DNA of 64,000 nucleotides from Symsagittifera roscoffensis. Taxonomy: Eukaryota > Xenacoelomorpha > Acoela > Convolutidae. The translations under genes and the position numbers were made by a program. Shown here one piece after another: positions 34,491 through 45,654 of the stretch. Numbering within the stretch: position 1 is the stretch's first letter; each line of letters begins with the position of its first letter. The stretch spans positions 25,414,007 to 25,478,006 of the forward strand of contig NC_087070.1 in NCBI RefSeq assembly GCF_963678635.1. Direction: 5' to 3'. The notes below the pieces were generated by a model. It saw only the letters and a program-made list of their open reading frames with translations. It did no database searches and was not told the origin of the DNA.

Positions 34491-35497
34491 CCAATTGAAG
34501 CAACTCACAGCTCATTAGATTTATTTGAAAAGCCTCCTCTAATCTTTACATTTGAAAATGCTTTCACTCAAAAACAATTGGTCCATCTCATTCACCTGAT
34601 GGTCCTATGCTCGAGTTTGAAGTTTTAGGAGATAGAAACAACTTTATCGATCTTCAACGATCTCGCTTGGAGATTGTAGCACGCGTTGTTCAAAATAATG
34701 GTAATGAAGTGCGAACTCATGCTACAGAGGCAGCACAATGAGATACCCCATATTTGGTAAATAATCCACTTTCATCTTTATTTTCTGAATGCACAATGTC
34801 CTTGAATGGAGAAAATAGTTCAACAACCAATGCCAATTTTGCCCATAAAAGTTTCCTTGAGACCGAATTTTCACACGGTAAAGATGCAAAGGAAACATGG
34901 CTTGCTTGTCAAGGTTATTATTATGAAGATAATCCATCAGAAATTGATGGTGCTATTGGGCAAGCTGAAGATGTTGCTGAACGTAAGCGAATCGTAGCTG
35001 CATCGAGCGAATTCCGTTTATTTGGTAAAATTGCCTGTGAATTTTTATCATGCGACAAACATCGTATCAGCGGTGTTACAATAAGACTTTCTCTGAGACG
35101 ATTTTCTAATGACTTTGTTATTATGTCCGAGCATGCTAATAAACATTACCAAGTTCAAATCACTGAGGCCAACCTATATGTGCGCAAAATGACAGTCACA
35201 GATTATGTACTATAATCGATAGAAAAAACTCTGTTGAAAACACCCGCAATATACAATTATATCGAGGTTTTACCAAGAACTTTTTTTTTTGGCCACAACT
35301 GGTGTGCAAAGCTGGCGACTAGAAGACGTTTTACCCAAAGAACCAGTTCGTCGAATGATTTTGGCAATGATCTCGAATACAGCATATCTGGGAACTAACC
35401 GAACAAACCCATTTCATTATCAAAATTTTCAGCTGAATGAAATCATTGTCTACTATGAACTCCTGTGTCAATGACTGATAACAAAAAAATATACTAT
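34473..35497 (+). pseudogene. Major capsid protein (module D), 5' part, interrupted by the giant LTR element
   Basis: ATG 34473 (MISNFIPIEATHSSLDLFEK). A long open piece 34754-35215 contains LVNNPLSSLFSECTMSLNGE, FSHGKDAKETWLACQGYYYE, IVAASSEFRLFGKIACEFLS and RRFSNDFVIMSEHANKHYQV. TAA follows TDYVL at 35213-35215, as in module C, so this nonsense predates their duplication or was spread by conversion. At 35497 the LTR element starts; the gene resumes at about 60014. Confidence 0.7.
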
Positions 35498-36393
35498 TGT
35501 AACAGTCGCCTACTTCGGTCACATATGAGGTTAAAGAAAAATAGGCCCTATAACCATTGGCTCAAGAGTCAGGGACACTATCTCTTGTGTTTTTCTACCT
35601 CGAACGGTCGGAGCCAATTCGGTTCACTTGCGACATGAGACTAAAAACTCGTTACAGCTTAAAGGCCACTACCAAAATACACCCCCCACTCTAGAAAATA
35701 AGAACGTCCCACATACTTAGGTCTCAAAATACCCAAAATACATGAGCGCCGTTAAAAACAGGGTCGAAAAAATCCGTACAGTTACTTTTTATTAGACAGT
35801 GGAACTTTGATCCATTTCAGATGGATCAACCTAAAACTCTCCTTACCTCAACATAACAATCATAAAACACACTCAAGAAAAATAAATTGGGTACTCACAT
35901 ACCAGCACACTCGAGGACTGAGATAACTACATTAATCAGTAACTCTAGCATTAAGTATAATAACTTGAGAAGTTTGCTATTGATGAAATCCAGCAAGGGA
36001 AATAAGTTTCAACTCGAGAATTAAGTTTTGGGATTGGACCATTGGGATACCCCAGCTGTCCACCTTTCCACTGAGGGTTCACTCTGGTTCACCTCGAATA
36101 AATCTGTTCTTCTCTTATAATAGCTTCTTCTCCTATTTGAGGATAGGACAGCTCTACTCGCGTTTGATTTATATCTGGAAATTGCAAATAGCAATTTCCC
36201 GCTGCTTTTTTCAAATACTTTACCGCGATTTCAAATCGGTTGATCTGATCTTGCATTTCTGAGATTTTCAGTTTTCGCGAGAAAGTTGAGCATGACAGGC
36301 TCAATTCGAATTTTTCAAAAATCAAATTTCATCCCAAAACTACGTAGTTCGTGTTACTCAAGGTCAAACTTCCAAATATGACCGACTGGCACA
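35498..36393 (-). repeat. LTR (3' LTR of the giant element)
   Basis: 896 bp. On the element strand it starts TGTGCCAGTCGGTCAT and ends CTGTTACA, so it has TG...CA termini. It is nearly the same as 59109-60013, with scattered substitutions and a missing short duplication near 35965. It is preceded on the element strand by CCGGGGAGTA (36394-36403), a plausible polypurine tract. Bases 36404-36827 hold no long ORF. Confidence 0.88.
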
Positions 36394-36827
36394 TACTCCC
36401 CGGACTCAAGATCGACGTCCTCATCGCGTGTTGCCGCCTGCCAGTGAGTCCCCAGAATACCGAGTGTTGCTCAAGATACAGTGCCAGTGGTCATTTACAG
36501 AAGTTTGCAGCAGACTTAAGTTTATCTACACCCCAAAATTCACAACCATGTAAAATTGTCACACTATCGCCAAACAGCAATCAAATTTTTCATATACCTG
36601 CACCTTAAATCTTCAGTTTTGAAGCTCATGATTAAAATTTCTCTTGTCCTAACCAATCAGGAAATTGTCATGCAACGTTTTGATTCATATATTAACTATA
36701 GCATATTAAGAACAATACTTTGTTTCGTTAAAATTTCTTTTTCGTGATCTCGGATTTTATCCGAATTCACACTCAAGCCGCCTCCTTTCCCTCTCAAGAC
36801 TCAAGAAACCCACATTGAGCTCCAGGC

Positions 36828-37367
36828 TCACTTTGTATTCCTAGCCTTCGAAGTGCTAGGACCCGATGAATTTGACACCGTGATCTGCCTTAACAGCGCC
36901 TCCTCATCATCAGAGCTGATCACGATTTCTTCCCATGCTTTCAATCGTTCGAAGGATCGCATCCACTCCTTCTGCTCCTGCAACCTCATTGCCTGATTCG
37001 GTAAACCCTTCACTTTTAATTCCCTGTTCAAGCAAAAGGAATTGTGCAGGCTCAAGCTCGCGTTCTTCGCCAAGTCCTCCAGTATCGATTCTCTTGCTTT
37101 GGTATTATCTCTGGACACCCTACCGACTCTTTTACAATCTGTCGTAATCGCATTTCGATGGGTCAGCAGAGGTCTCTTGAAGGCTTCCGGTCCTATTTCT
37201 GCCAGGAACTGTCGATATTCCTTCTGATATTTCTTCATGTGATCCTTCGTCGCCATGTACAACCAAGATGTCAACGTCGCTCGAAACCACGGAAAGAACC
37301 TTATACGGCTCCATACGTGCCTGACTTCCATTGGTATGGCGAATACCTTGCACACAGTCTCAAACAA
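36828..37367 (-). CDS. Unknown ORF near the 3' end of the giant element (179 aa)
   Basis: Starts MFETVCKVFAIPMEVRHVW and is basic and helical (MKKYQKEYRQFLAEIGPEAF, LQEQKEWMRSFERLKAWEE), with an acidic SSDDEEALL stretch and a Ser-rich end. No family recognised. The 37429-37787 region before it has two overlapping frames (110 aa and 60 aa), so one longer gene with frameshifts is likely. Confidence 0.5.
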   Translation of the reverse strand: MFETVCKVFAIPMEVRHVWSRIRFFPWFRATLTSWLYMATKDHMKKYQKEYRQFLAEIGPEAFKRPLLTHRNAITTDCKRVGRVSRDNTKARESILEDLAKNASLSLHNSFCLNRELKVKGLPNQAMRLQEQKEWMRSFERLKAWEEIVISSDDEEALLRQITVSNSSGPSTSKARNTK

Positions 37368-37428
37368 CTCAAGTCTCCTGCTGTAATCTATAGCGTATAT
37401 CGATTCCGCCGTTGGTGTCTTCGACTCC

Positions 37429-37787
37429 CTATATTTCGTTACATTTTCCTCGATCTACCGTAACGCCAACATCGTACTTACTACCAAGATGGTCACCTTC
37501 TGCTGATGTTCGGGTAACCTGATCGACCGAATTTCTTCTACATCCCACACTAAACAAAGGTTTGAACGCTCCGGGTACCACAATGTCTGCGCCAAGCAAT
37601 GGCATGGGCATTCCCCATGTGTAATCTCTATGTTTCGAAGATTGCGTTCTCCCGAGGCTTCCAGCAGAGGCTCTAGTTCCATCATTTTCTCGTGCGTCAC
37701 ATCGTTTTCCTCCTGCGCTGGAACACTATTCATCGGCTTCCCGATGGCATTCTGTTTATCAAAATCACTCGTGTTTTCGTCCCCCAA
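37429..37787 (-). pseudogene. Unknown ORF fragments upstream of the last ORF
   Basis: The 110-aa frame from 37787 (MGDENTSDFDKQNAIGKPMN) and the 60-aa frame from 37611 (MPMPLLGADIVVPGAFKPLF) meet at about 37610, where both translate the same NIEITHGECP context. A one-base indel there probably broke a single gene that continued into the 36828-37367 frame. No function recognised. Confidence 0.4.
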
Positions 37788-37916
37788 GCTTCTCCCCAGA
37801 TCTCACTCAAGTCATCTCTTTGTGCCTTTGGCACCGTTCCCAGGATCTTCCTCAAGAGCCTATAAGAATGATGCGACATTCAAGCCAGTCGTGCGCACTT
37901 GGGTACCGAGAAAGCC

Positions 37917-40001
37917 TTATCCACTAGTATCCTTTGGCTGGATACCTCCACCATTGCCATGTGCAATGGTTAATGGCTCCCACATAGGTTGGCCATTACT
38001 GATCCCACCAAGGACTCTGCATTTACAAGCAGGCCATAAGCTTCGCTCACGGGAAATCCTTCTCCGCCTCTTCCACCCTCTGATATGTTTCTGGGTGGTT
38101 TGCAACGCCCCCGGCGACGACTCCACGCTCAACGCCGTCACCAAATGGTGTTTAGTCTCAAGCATTTCCAGTGATTGCAGACTACACATTCTAGAGAAGA
38201 ACCCCAGCGCCGTTGCTATGTTCACTGTAGTGTTCGTATAGCCCTCAGCCATTATCTGCATCTCGCTCTTCTCTCTTTCTGTTATGTCACCAAACCAAGC
38301 GACTAGGTCTTCTCTCTGTAAAGATTGTATTCTGACACTTGATCGTCCATCACAGGTGTGCCCTCCGCCTCCCCACGTCAAGTCAAGACAGCTACCAGGT
38401 TCCAACTTCTTTACTGATCCCAGCTTACCCGTTGCTTCGTCCGACTCTTTATTATGTGGTAGGATCAATTTGTGTATCACGTCCAACGTTCCCAGATCCT
38501 CATCTTTTGTTGGTGTTAACCTCACTCGTTCCGCGACTTCTTCAATCAAGCTCGCATGGGAATGTGGACACCAGGAGGGTCTCAGCAATTTCCAAACCGT
38601 TCCCAAATTCGTAGTCATCATGCCATTTCCCTTCCCCATCCTTAATTCCACTCTTTTGTTCGAGCGCGGCACGCTTATCACCTTGGGTGTCGCCTCAAGT
38701 AGCAGGCCTAGGCTCGGTTTCTCCCTCTCCATTGAATCGATTACGATTATCTTCTTCGTCCAAAATTTCAAAAACTCCGTCACCTCGTGATTCCTGTGAG
38801 CGCTCGCGGCCTCTGAATTCAAGAAAGGATTGTACGCTATTCCCATCACTCCAGACACGTATTGATACTCTCCCTTTTTGTTGGGTCTCGAGTAACCCTC
38901 AGCTAAGGCTAAGTTGCGATGCAAATCATGCCCCTCTTCAAATTTCTTGTTCTGGAATCTTCGTATCTCATCAAGTTTCCCATTATTCTCTAGGGACTGC
39001 CTCGAGTCATTCTCCTTCTCGATCCCCGTACTCTGGTACACGTTCAGTATGACGGTGGAGACTCTTCTCTCCAAGGTTTTGCTACCCGTGGCCTTCTGAT
39101 GACACGCTTGGACGCTGCTATTAGTCCTTACGGACATTATCCACCTCAAGACACAAGTGGCATCTTTTCTTCTCGCCAGGATCAAACCGGAGTTGTCTCT
39201 CGCGACGTGTTGTACCAGCATCTGATAGATTTCTAGGCTTTTATTGCCCAATTTCAATTTGTCACGAGAAGTCAAGACCTCCAATTCTAATCCCACTAAG
39301 CTCCGCGCGAAGATCAGTTGTCCCGCAGTTCTAACGAAGGGATTTGCCATCAGAGGCAATGCGGATGAAGGTGTTCTCATCGCCTCCTCAAAGTAATCCC
39401 GCAACAAGCTCTGCCAAGTCCGCTTTAGTTGACTTCCCAATTCTAACTTGTTGACCTCGGCTTTCTGTTGAGTAGCCCAATTGCGACGCTTGCGGGACAC
39501 CCCGTGATCAAGGTTCTTCAGACAGTCCTCCAATTCCTTCATCGTCTCCAGGGCCACCCACCAAGGTCGAGCCGTATTCCTTGTCGCATTCTTCTCAAGA
39601 GGGTCGTTGGACACTTGTTTGCCAATAGCCTGATGTTCGCTCGAGATCCATTCTCTGCCAACATCCACTTCCCATGTTTGTCCATTCGTCGAACTCTTTT
39701 TTGAGCCTGCCTTCTGAGGTTTGAAGTCTTCTTCCGTTAACAGACTTGTCGAGACCTCTATCTCTTTCACTATTTCAGCTAGCCTCCTTGGTTCGGAGCT
39801 ACTCTTGTAGGCTGCCGTCTTCCAACGCGCTAGGATCATGGGGGCAGTCTCCCTCAACTTCTTCTCCGAGACAGCATCCACCGACGGGCTGCTCAACTCC
39901 TCTACCTCCCGTTTCCTCTTTCGAGACTTCATACCTTTGCTTGGGGGTGTCGTCACTATCATCACATATTCGATCTCTCTGTCCCGGTCCGACCCTTCCA
40001 A
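37917..40001 (-). CDS. 694-aa ORF of unknown function in the giant element
   Basis: This is the longest intact frame of the element. The N-terminus is short and acidic, then basic (SKGMKSRKRKREVEELSSPS, a likely nuclear localisation signal at about residues 21-35). The middle is helical and rich in Lys/Glu. A hydrophobic strand (FWTKKIIVIDSMEREKPSLG, about residues 410-430) and a Gly-rich DLTWGGGGHTCDGRSS segment (about 555-570) stand out. Cys and Trp are spread through the second half. I recognise no domain. It remains open while gag and pol are full of stops, which argues for later selection, or for chance in a less decayed part. Confidence 0.6.
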   Translation of the reverse strand: MEGSDRDREIEYVMIVTTPPSKGMKSRKRKREVEELSSPSVDAVSEKKLRETAPMILARWKTAAYKSSSEPRRLAEIVKEIEVSTSLLTEEDFKPQKAGSKKSSTNGQTWEVDVGREWISSEHQAIGKQVSNDPLEKNATRNTARPWWVALETMKELEDCLKNLDHGVSRKRRNWATQQKAEVNKLELGSQLKRTWQSLLRDYFEEAMRTPSSALPLMANPFVRTAGQLIFARSLVGLELEVLTSRDKLKLGNKSLEIYQMLVQHVARDNSGLILARRKDATCVLRWIMSVRTNSSVQACHQKATGSKTLERRVSTVILNVYQSTGIEKENDSRQSLENNGKLDEIRRFQNKKFEEGHDLHRNLALAEGYSRPNKKGEYQYVSGVMGIAYNPFLNSEAASAHRNHEVTEFLKFWTKKIIVIDSMEREKPSLGLLLEATPKVISVPRSNKRVELRMGKGNGMMTTNLGTVWKLLRPSWCPHSHASLIEEVAERVRLTPTKDEDLGTLDVIHKLILPHNKESDEATGKLGSVKKLEPGSCLDLTWGGGGHTCDGRSSVRIQSLQREDLVAWFGDITEREKSEMQIMAEGYTNTTVNIATALGFFSRMCSLQSLEMLETKHHLVTALSVESSPGALQTTQKHIRGWKRRRRISRERSLWPACKCRVLGGISNGQPMWEPLTIAHGNGGGIQPKDTSG

Positions 40002-40135
40002 CTCTTGCCTCCCCCTGCTCGAGCCTTAAGGATATTAGTACTTTTAATCATATTACTAGTTTTAGTCTTATCCTTCCCTTTAACTTTAATTATTTTATCA
40101 TCAGTTTTTTTCTTCAGAGTAGAGCCGTCTTTACG

Positions 40136-40639
40136 TTAATCATCCTTGGTCTTCTTTCGCATCTCTCTCAACTTGACCATCTTGCTCAGCAACTCCTTTC
40201 TTGCTTTTTCATCCAGCCCGGTGCCCATAAACACCGGTTCCCCGAACTTGACCATCGTGTTCCACAGTTCTTCCTTGAAGTTCTCTAGCGTGGTCTCACT
40301 CTTCGTCTCATGATTAAATTCACTCAAAAAATCCCACCAAGCCTTCTCATCCAGGGTCCCTAGAAACATGTCCTTGTTCCCCTCAAACGTGTTCTTCTGC
40401 CTCTCTTCTGTACCCAAGAGTATCATCCTCATGTTGGAAGTCCCGCTTGTCATTGTCAATGACAGTTCCAGGTTCTTACGAGGGGATGAGGTCAGAGGTG
40501 GCGTGGCAGTGTCCGCCCAATTGTCTCGGCTCAGGTCCTGCAGTAGCTCCGGGGCGGTGAAATCCTCCTCAGCTGGTTTTGGCTCAAGTGTATTCTCCAC
40601 TTCTATTTCCTCTTTTGTTTCACTGAGAGTTTCGTCCAT
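40136..40639 (-). CDS. Acidic 167-aa ORF of unknown function
   Basis: Starts MDETLSETKEEIEVENTLEP; a Glu-rich, probably disordered first half followed by a helical part (LGTLDEKAWWDFLSEFNHET, KFGEPVFMGTGLDEKARKEL). It ends MRKKTKDD. The internal similarity of LGTLDEKA and GTGLDEKA suggests a short repeat. No family recognised. Confidence 0.45.
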   Translation of the reverse strand: MDETLSETKEEIEVENTLEPKPAEEDFTAPELLQDLSRDNWADTATPPLTSSPRKNLELSLTMTSGTSNMRMILLGTEERQKNTFEGNKDMFLGTLDEKAWWDFLSEFNHETKSETTLENFKEELWNTMVKFGEPVFMGTGLDEKARKELLSKMVKLREMRKKTKDD

Positions 40640-40682
40640 GCTTTCCTCTCCCGACTCGGCTTGCCTCCTCTCAAGTATCTTC

Positions 40683-43600
40683 CTAAATCGGTCTTCTCTT
40701 GTCCCTAGGGGTGCCTACTGATAGGGGTGAGGGTATCGCTGGGTCTTGCTTCTTGTATTCCATCAGAGCCATATATAACGAGCCTGCCGCATCCAGCTCC
40801 TTCCCTTCTTGCTTCATTTCCACCTGTTCTAATCCGTAAGGCGCCCGGTACTTTCTTGTGGCAAACTTCATCTCGTCCTTCAGCGCGATGTGCCCTTCTT
40901 CTACGATCATCCTGCCATCATCCCATATTGGTGATGTGTTCTCCAAGCTCGCCTGATTGAGCGTTCTCAAGATCTCCCGTACCTCGAATTTTGGAGGCAT
41001 TGAGCCTCTCATTTTCTTTGCTTTAGTCGTCCACGAGTTTATCTTGATATCGCAGGTGTGGAAATAGACCGCTGCCGTATACCCAATAAACAAGGGATCT
41101 CAGCCATCGGTGAACTCCTCTTGGTGCCTCTCTACTGTAGCTCTTGCAAACAGGGATGGGACTACCAGGGAGCTATTCATCCCCAGGGTCATTCTCCTGA
41201 CTGTTGGAAACTCAGGAATGGTTGCGGGTAAGATTTCCTTCTCCAGTGTCGCCTCTAGCTCCCTTTTTAATAACTCGAAGCTCTTTTTCCACGCGGGGAT
41301 TCTCAGGATCTCTTGCCCGTTCGCCGTTGGGGGTTCAGATTCCAAAGCTTGGGATACGTCTCAATTGGGCCTTCACGTTTTCCCCCCATCCTGCACTGCA
41401 GTTGCCCCCGGAAGTTAAACACCACCAACTCGGGATCTTTCACCTTTGCGAAGAGCACTGTTTTACTCATCTGTGCCCTTAGCACCTCTTGTTCACACCA
41501 GTTCAGCGCTGTCCCATCCAACACGCTTATTAAGCTGACGTGCACTACTGAATGGTGGTATGCCGCCACTAGAGGGTCTGGAAAGGCGTACGTCACCGCT
41601 GGTCGGTAAATACAAGTCACAACCTCCTCTAGTCCCCTGATCACTCCCACTGGGTCAGACAACATCGCCAGGCATAAATTGGTCAGTAGAGGGATACCAC
41701 CATTCGCCACCCTCCATTCATCTCTCGTTTTTGGGTTCTTCTCTTCACCGGTCATGTGTCGGTTTTGCATCAGAAGATATTCCACCAGTAACGTCTTCAG
41801 TCCCGCCGCGCACTTGTACGAGTAAGTGTCTATACTTGAGTGGGTCTTTCCCATCGACAGGGGTTCCCCATATTTCATCAATCGATGAAATGACACCAAT
41901 TAGCCATGAGTCAGGAGCACCAGTGCCAGATACCCATCAATCCGAAGTGTCTCTACACCCCTACTGAACATGTACGCTGGACCCATGTTAAACAGGTACC
42001 TTGGGTAAACTAAGTATAGGGCTAGCAAGAGGCTTATGGGCATGCTCAATAGTTCTTGTACAAAGGCCCCGAAAATGGTCTCTTTCGCACAAAACACTCC
42101 AGCCATGTATTTCTTTTCCCAACAAGGACTCAATAATTTCAGGATCTCGTGATCTTTCCTCGTCCTCAGCTCACCTTTTGCATGTTCCCTCCAGAATCCT
42201 CCAATGGTGACCTCGTTCGCTGCCGTGACGAACCTAGCCACCTTCATCTCCCTACTCTCGGCTACCTCCGATTGTTCCTCAAGAAATTCCCAGATCTGCT
42301 TCACGAGAGGTGGGGCACTCTCCCTTGTCTTGCCATCAACATTCTCTAGTCTTGGTGTTAGAAACGGCCACCTGCCTATCTCTTGTGTTAGTCGATACAC
42401 CATCGATTCCAGTTGCTTTTCAGTCGCAGCAACATTCTTCCTTTCGTTGCTTGGTCCCCTCAATTTGCTAGTGGAGCTCGTGATGGTCACGTCCATACCT
42501 AGGAACCATAAGATGGCTGTCAGGTGGCTTATTATTGGGTGGTCATCCCCTATTCAGTTGCCGGGCGAGATTCGAGATCTCAAGAAAGAGGACCTCATCC
42601 AGTACAATGAGTATGTCTGCCAGTTCATAGAATTCCATCAATGCGTGGGACACGTCCGCCCACGCCGCTGCCAGTTCTGACTTCCAAAGTCTCAAGTTCG
42701 TGGATTCCAGCTCTCGAGTGGGAGCTGCCATCAGGATCCGCCATGCGTTCCCTTCGGCTATTAGGACCAAAATAACACACACAAACTGCAGAGCAGGGGG
42801 CATGCTCGCGTATACGGGGACGTCGTGAATACCACTTTCGTCCCAAATCTCGAACTGACATTTTTCTTTACCTCGTCCATCGCGGCAAACAACGTCTGGA
42901 TAGCCTCCCAGATTTTCTTTCGCGTAGTCTCATCACCTTTCAACTGCTCTAGAAGCCCAGCCGCATGCAGGTGATCGTTCATTCCTGCGAACAACAGTAG
43001 CTCTGGTTCACAAGGCATCTCCGATTTTATCGCCAACACCAGGGTCAACATCTGGTTCAACTCTGCACCTGGCAGCCAGTATACCAGAGTTTCGGCGTTC
43101 GCTCGAAATCGGTTCCCGTCACGGTGATCACCCTCGCGGCTGCTGGATCCGCTCTATCGTATACTGCCAGTGTCTTGGTCAATTGGGCACTGCTGCAGGG
43201 TTTCCCATATCTTGGGTCGTCTGCTAATTTCGCAACCTCGTAAGCAGCGTCTGGTAGTCCCATCTCTTTTGGTTCCAGCAGCTTGTCTACTACCCTCAGC
43301 TGCGCAGGAGTTACCAATCTGATTCTGGCGATACTTGTTCGGTGCTTGAGGGTTCCACTATGAGTCCCGGACTCCCCAGCAACTTGAGAGATCTGTAGTT
43401 GATCGGTTCCATGACTGATCTCATGGGGATCCCAGTCAAATCAGCCGTCTCCATCATTCTTGCTCTCGAGAAATGCGTTTCGCGGGCCTTTAGCCAGTCT
43501 ACGCACTGGTGTCGACTCAAATCCTCGTGTGACACGTGCGTGAGCCCCAGGACTTCCGCTAACTCCTGTCTGCACTCCAGATCCTTCAGGTCCAATTCCT

Positions 43601-43733
43601 TTACTTTCTCCAGATATCGCGCTCGGCTTGCCTCCGCTGGTCTCTCCACTCTCTTGTTGTCTACCACTACCACTGAGGACACCACTGAACTTTGGGGCGT
43701 TGATGACTCCGCTTCCTCGGCTTCCATTGGCAT
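40683..43733 (-). pseudogene. Long unknown coding region after the SGNH ORF, broken into several frames
   Basis: Successive minus frames abut or overlap: 43733-43311 (acidic start, then LKDLECRQELAEVLGLTHVS), 43317-43057, 43060-42761 (ELLLFAGMNDHLHAAGLLEQ), 42803-42543, 42496-41900, 41899-41303, 41345-41100 and 41093-40683. Several neighbours are in the same phase and separated by one stop (TAA at 41900-41902; TGA at 41100-41102); others need frameshifts. The whole would be about 1000 residues. The segment at 42496-41900 is hydrophobic near its end (LLSMPISLLLALYLVYPRYL). The FAGMNDHL segment resembles the GxND block of SGNH hydrolases, but a full domain is not evident. It could be a structural or envelope-like protein; I cannot say. 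Confidence 0.5.
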
Positions 43734-43742
43734 GGAACCCGG

Positions 43743-45452
43743 TTATCTAGTCCGGCTGCTCCTCGAGCTGTCTCTTGAGTCGGCTCTCGCTCCCAGGCGA
43801 CTGGACAGGGGTCTTGTGGCAAGGAAAGGGGGATTTGGGGATGGACCGAATGTGAATTGGGCCGTCTCAAGCAGATCTGCCTCCAACTCACTTATGTGCC
43901 TCTGGAAAACGTCATTCAACCACTCCACACCCCTATGTCTGTCGAAATGGATTTCGTCTGAGGACGCATCCTCCGGGAAGGATCGCTCCATCTGGTCGGC
44001 TACGTCCAGCAATCTGACGGGAAGGACACTCCTTTGATGTATCTGCCTAATTATCTCGTTCAGGTTCCGCACTTTCTCGTTCATTTCCATCGCGTGTTGG
44101 TCGGCCTTCATGTTGTAAGGGGTGGCGCAAACTGTGAGTATGGCGGGATCCATCTGAATCCGCAACTCCTCCAGGATGCAGCTCACTTTATCATGTAGCC
44201 TCATGATTTTCCTCGATTCCCCTCTGGACACGTCATTGGTCCCCATCATTAGAGTCACTGTGTACATTCTTGCCATCCCTAACATCTCAAGTGATGCCAA
44301 CATATGCGGCATTGCGGCTCCAGAGAAACTCAAGACTCCAGTCTGCCAGTGCGACTGGATTCGGGTCAGCACCCGTACCAGGCTGACCCCTACAAAAAGG
44401 TGAACTGCACTGTCCGGTGTTCGTGGCTGTGTGTAGTATTCAGCCCAAGACGCGTCATGAAAACAATCCCTTCTAGCCCGCTGCGCCGCGTTCCAATCCA
44501 TGCGGTTGTGCCTGTGGTATCTGCCGTCCGTGTTTTTCTTGTAGCTTGCGATCACCACACTCCTAACCGGATGCTCCCTCCAAGTCGGGGGTACCTCCAC
44601 TCTAGCTGGACTTTCACGACTTCTTAGCTGTAGCCTCTCATGTAATTCTTTAAGACGCGACGAGCTCCCGCTCACCTGACTGCTGCTCAGGGTTGAGCTC
44701 GGGGTATATCCCGGCAGTGCCACGTCCGTCAATAGGCGTATCGGTTGCGTCTCCAAACCGCGCAGGGAGGACGCTGATTCGGTTGGTATCCATACTTCCA
44801 GTCCCTTGTTTATGTGTTCTTGAGCCGCGCGGTCTAAGTTGAATCGTCCCTTCGATCTGGGAGCCTCATTCACCTCCATACGCGACTCCGGCCTTGAGCC
44901 TGCAACAGCTCGCTCCGTCGAGGTTCCCTCTTCCTTTTGTCTGTCGAGCTCGCGTTGTCGCCGCTGGATCCTTTCAAGTTCCGACTTCAACTGCTCACAA
45001 TTCGCCGCGTTCTCTCGCACCCTCTGTTCTTGCTGGTATTCTGCTCTCAACATATCAAGGTCACGACGCGCCTGGTCCCTCTCAAGGATCGCCTGGTCCC
45101 TCTCCAGGTTCGCTTGATTTCTCTCGAGCTTCGCGCTATCCCGGTCAAGATTCGCTTTATTCTTCTCCCTCTGCGCCCTCTCAAGTTCCCTCTTCAAGTT
45201 GCTGAGGTCAGGATACATCTCATTTGTTTGCTGGGCTCTCGTTATAGAAGGTGGCTTGCTTGTGGACTGGTTCGCGGATCTTGCTGATGGTCTGGTGGGC
45301 AATGGGAATTCTCCCGCGCCGTACTCAATGTTGTTGCTTAAGCCAAGATTCCTCGCCAAGTCGAATCCTCTCACCCCTCCATCCACATTCCAGGATAGCC
45401 ACCTGGTCTGTTCTTGATTAGATATGCCTTCTGTGGTGTAGCCGACCATCAA
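43743..45452 (-). CDS. 569-aa coiled-coil protein with SGNH/GDSL hydrolase-like domain
   Basis: Intact frame. Residues about 75-165 form a coiled coil with repeated LERDQA units (LERNQANLERDQAILERDQA). A basic linker follows. From about residue 345 there is an SGNH-hydrolase-like domain: block I FVGVSLVRV (about 354; the usual catalytic Ser of GDS is at GVS), block III MMGTNDVSRG (about 402, GxND with the Asn), and block V DEIHFDRHRGVEWLND (about 497, with DxxH Asp and His). Such esterases remove acyl groups. They occur in ORF1 of CR1/L2-type non-LTR elements and in a few giant retroelements, but are unusual in gypsy elements. The stop TAA at 43743-43745 lies in the same phase as the next ORF (43733), so the protein may once have been longer. 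Confidence 0.65.
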   Translation of the reverse strand: MMVGYTTEGISNQEQTRWLSWNVDGGVRGFDLARNLGLSNNIEYGAGEFPLPTRPSARSANQSTSKPPSITRAQQTNEMYPDLSNLKRELERAQREKNKANLDRDSAKLERNQANLERDQAILERDQARRDLDMLRAEYQQEQRVRENAANCEQLKSELERIQRRQRELDRQKEEGTSTERAVAGSRPESRMEVNEAPRSKGRFNLDRAAQEHINKGLEVWIPTESASSLRGLETQPIRLLTDVALPGYTPSSTLSSSQVSGSSSRLKELHERLQLRSRESPARVEVPPTWREHPVRSVVIASYKKNTDGRYHRHNRMDWNAAQRARRDCFHDASWAEYYTQPRTPDSAVHLFVGVSLVRVLTRIQSHWQTGVLSFSGAAMPHMLASLEMLGMARMYTVTLMMGTNDVSRGESRKIMRLHDKVSCILEELRIQMDPAILTVCATPYNMKADQHAMEMNEKVRNLNEIIRQIHQRSVLPVRLLDVADQMERSFPEDASSDEIHFDRHRGVEWLNDVFQRHISELEADLLETAQFTFGPSPNPPFLATRPLSSRLGARADSRDSSRSSRTR

Positions 45453-45654
45453 GACAGCTTCGGTTGCGGACTCCCTGCACTCACCTTGCTCCTCTTATTG
45501 CAGGAAGGCTTTCATCATCACTGCCATCCTCTCGTCCTCTTGGTTATAGTCCAGGTCCCTCAAATGTCGGTACAACTCATAGAGCGAAGGCCTCTTTAGC
45601 GCCGCAGGTATGGATTTCCAAAATCAATCTTCCATTTTCACAATTTCTAGATTA

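Noticed and set aside
35487..35497. A 5-bp target-site duplication for the giant element
   Set aside because: The left flank ends ACTAT and the right flank begins TTGGATAAC; only AT is shared with the expected site, so no duplication can be claimed.
38284..40288. Plus-strand ORFs opposite the 694-aa frame
   Set aside because: They are shorter, Ser/Pro/Leu-rich shadows of the minus-strand frame, and the rest of the element is coded on minus.
41204..43060. A second SGNH hydrolase from the FAGMNDHL segment
   Set aside because: Only one block (GxND-like) is visible; no block I Ser or block V Asp-His pair could be found in the broken frames.
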